64,000 bases of DNA from contig CM043869.1 of the NCBI GenBank assembly GCA_023846275.1, positions 39,520,737 to 39,584,736 on the forward strand. Reading direction: 5' to 3'. This document shows, piece after piece, positions 61,640 through 64,000 of the stretch (position 1 is its first letter; each line of letters starts with the position of its first letter). This stretch comes from Vanilla planifolia. Its lineage: Eukaryota; Streptophyta; Magnoliopsida; Asparagales; Orchidaceae. A program made the position numbers and the translations under genes. The notes below the pieces were generated by a model. The model saw only the letters and a program-made list of their open reading frames with translations. It ran no database searches and was not told the origin of the DNA.

Positions 61640-63633
61640 GCTTTTGCAATAATTGTTAGCTCTCTGCTCCGATTAGATCCATCAAGTGTTTTAGAACAAG
61701 TGGTTTTAGAGCTAACTACATTTCTATGGAAGGTACATTTTTTTTGGTTTATTTTGTGGTGATATAATATGAAATATTTATGTTTATATGCTTACTTTTG
61801 TGTCATATGCTAATAAGGTACTAAGACAGGCGACATTAAGGACATTAAACTCCTTATTAATTGAACTTTCAACACTCATATGGTCTAATATTTTTAAGTG
61901 TAGATGATTTCAATGTTTTTTTGGGATCATTATCTCTCACTAATGTATATGTTTGTAGTGACATGGACTTGCATATGACTGCTCTTGCGCTGGAACTTTG
62001 TTGCACTTGGATGACAAACAAACAATCAAGCGAGAGTGTCGGTTTAATAGTTAGACAGAAAGCTCTGCCTCAAGCTCTGATGCTGATTAGGAGCTCCTTG
62101 CTACAGGGTCAAGGTTTGCAAGTATGTGATTTTAGGTTAGTTCTATAACTCCATGTTGACTTATTACTAGCTAAGTGATGCAGGTTTTGCAAAGATTTTT
62201 TGCATCGTTGGCTCGTTCAGCAAATACAAGCTCTGATGTGCTATTGGACTCGCTTCTTTCGAGTGCCAGACCATCAAAACAATATAGTGGTCTATCTAAG
62301 CAGGCTATATATTTTATTGCACAGTGTGTTGTTGAGTTTTGTTTAGCTGTTGGTGATAAAAAAAAATGTGCTTGTACAGTGGAAATGCTTAAAGGCATTT
62401 TTAAAGAGGATGGAAACGTTCATTATGTGAGTATATTCTTGTTGTTGGTTGTGCCCTTCTAAAAAACAATCTATTTTTATAGGTGAATCATGATATGTCA
62501 TGTTTTATTTGAAATTATTTGTGGTGGTTAAAAGTCTTACATTATTATCTTTAACTTCTATATCTTTTACTCTAACTTTGTCTTAACTCTACGAATTCTC
62601 TATTAATTAATTTGATTTTAATGCTAGTGGGCTACCAATGGGCGACGTCTCTTGCATGAGTAGTTCAAGTTCCACAATGGAACTTAGCTTTGAAAAACTT
62701 TAATTGATTTGCTCAAAACCTTCTCTGTAATGTGGTACAGAATGAGTGACTCACAAGTAAAAATATTTTGTACTAGTAGGTCAAGTTTTAGGAATAAATT
62801 ATACTTTGGGCAGTTCTCCTACGGTGGTTCGTGATTTACGTACTCAGCTTTTACGCTATATAGTGTATGCTCATTTGCTCACTACTTCGAAGCATGGTTG
62901 AGCTTCTGGGTCTACTTTATATATGAGGTACATTTGCAAAAGATTGTTTTAAATGATATATTAATATGACTCCATAATAACGTCTTGCATGTCTACTTTT
63001 CCATGCATCATTGTATGCATGCAAATGCATAAAATCAAACATCCTTATAGTAGCATTTGTGTGTTATATGTAATATCTACAATTTATATGATCAAATTTT
63101 TTTTTTCAATATATACTTTGTTTCACGCCATGTTTCATATGCTCTTTGCAATATTGCTATGGGAAACCTATGCAAGTATTTAGCTTTTATCTTGGACCAA
63201 ATTGATAACCAACAGAAGAAACAATATCTCTTACTGCATTTCTTGAAGGAAGTGAGTTATATTTGTAACTACATAGAAATTGATTTTTCTCAGAGATGGA
63301 AAACTTCCAGGCCATTACAAGATAATATTGAGAAAAAATTATAGTTTTTAAAGTTTGGCATATTTTTTATGTTTTTGGTTTGAAACGTAAATGTGCTTTT
63401 TAAAAACATTTGTGTGATAAGTACCACAGCAAAAATGTGCTATTTTTACTTTTAATTTATATTTAATTGATATTTATGTTCATATTTGAAGCTTGTCTCT
63501 CTTGATCAACATGATCACCAACCATGCAGCTTTTTGCAGTGAATATTTCATTGTTGAGAGACCTAAAACGATAGATGAGATCCTATATCATAATATCTCC
63601 ACATTTCTTATGCTTGTTAAAGATAAAGATCAA
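61640..63633 (+). pseudogene. CAND1: CAND1 pseudogene fragment (unit 3)
   Basis: Third copy of the fragment, with the same exon set, internal deletion and missing blocks. The exon equal to 33211-33453 ends NVHY instead of NVHS. It is followed by the start of the spacer that in units 1 and 2 leads to the MED26-like gene, where the window ends. Confidence 0.9.
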
Positions 63634-64000
63634 GTAAGCTTCACACCACATCTCAAATTTGACTTGTTACTTTATGCATGTCATTTGGATTTTGTAACAT
63701 TTGAGAAAACCATTAGTTGTTTTTCTTTGCTTTATCTGTACCATGTAGTTAATTCTACCTAATATATTTAAGTTTTATGATTGTTTTTATTATCTTAAGT
63801 TATTTAATTTATGTCAATCTTATTTTTTATCATTGTTAGATAAATTTAAATTAATATAACAATAGCATATTAACTATTACGTTATGCAACTAAACCATCA
63901 CGACATACTTTCTTCGTTATATTTGCATGCCCACAAGTTGTGTAAATTTCTTAACTTTGTTATATTTCAATTTAACTGAAGTTAGAAAAAGTGTGAGTAA

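Larger units (their letters stand above)
58960..64000 (+). repeat. 14.5-kb tandem unit 3, cut by window end
   Basis: First 5041 bases of a third copy. Shares with unit 2 the G at the position equal to unit 1 33247 and other unit-2 variants, but matches unit 1 in the 63-base tract at the start. Private changes: an extra T in the T-run near 61303-61312, A at 62425 (Ser to Tyr in the CAND1 fragment), C and G near 62893-62900, an extra T near 63721 and G near 63978. The array may extend further. Confidence 0.95.

Noticed and set aside
29988..64000. Satellite or centromeric repeat interpretation
   Set aside because: The 14.5-kb unit contains several gene-derived segments and a MED26-like gene and is far longer than usual plant satellite monomers.

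Overview
The window is nuclear DNA of a flowering plant. It is AT-rich, its coding exons are short and separated by GT-AG introns, and it is full of decayed retrotransposons. The recognisable genes are plant housekeeping families. The species cannot be named from the sequence. No bacterial-style operons, rRNA, tRNA or CRISPR array were recognised.

Layout. (1) 1-5.9 kb: the last coding exon of an unidentified gene (1175-1492), a worn LINE fragment (2690-3345), then very AT-rich gene-free DNA. (2) 5.9-31.7 kb: a GC-rich promoter/5'UTR-like patch (about 5881-6290), followed by at least 14 scattered exons of a plant VPS13-like (SHRUBBY-type) lipid-transfer protein gene. The exons keep family order and mostly canonical splice sites, but carry in-frame stops and frameshifts and lack the N-terminal chorein region, so this is a large pseudogene. 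Its introns hold a minus-strand Ty1-copia pol remnant (14.5-16.3 kb), a plus-strand Ty1-copia remnant with gag-protease-integrase-RT-RNase H traces (19.8-23.5 kb) and a minus-strand LINE (25.4-28.1 kb). Small internal tandem duplications lie within them.

(3) 29988-64000: a 14.49-kb direct tandem repeat, present twice in full (29988-44472 and 44473-58959) and a third time cut by the window end (58960-64000). Copies differ by only about a dozen bases by eye. Each unit carries, in order: the tail of the VPS13-like pseudogene; a CAND1 (cullin-associated NEDD8-dissociated protein 1) pseudogene fragment; a MED26-like gene whose exons splice into an open frame but which lacks the TFIIS-N domain; diverged AT-rich repeats; an unidentified 61-codon frame; and one more CAND1 exon from upstream of the first CAND1 fragment. 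At each unit-unit junction that CAND1 exon is joined to the middle of a VPS13 exon.

The only protein-coding candidate with a consistent open spliced frame is the MED26-like gene, seen complete in units 1 and 2. The VPS13 and CAND1 pieces are broken. The window therefore reads as a gene-fragment and transposon-rich locus that recently amplified by tandem duplication, multiplying a shortened Mediator-subunit gene. No confirmed new biological system is claimed. The strongest leads are the amplified MED26-like gene and the structure and sequence exchange of the tandem array.
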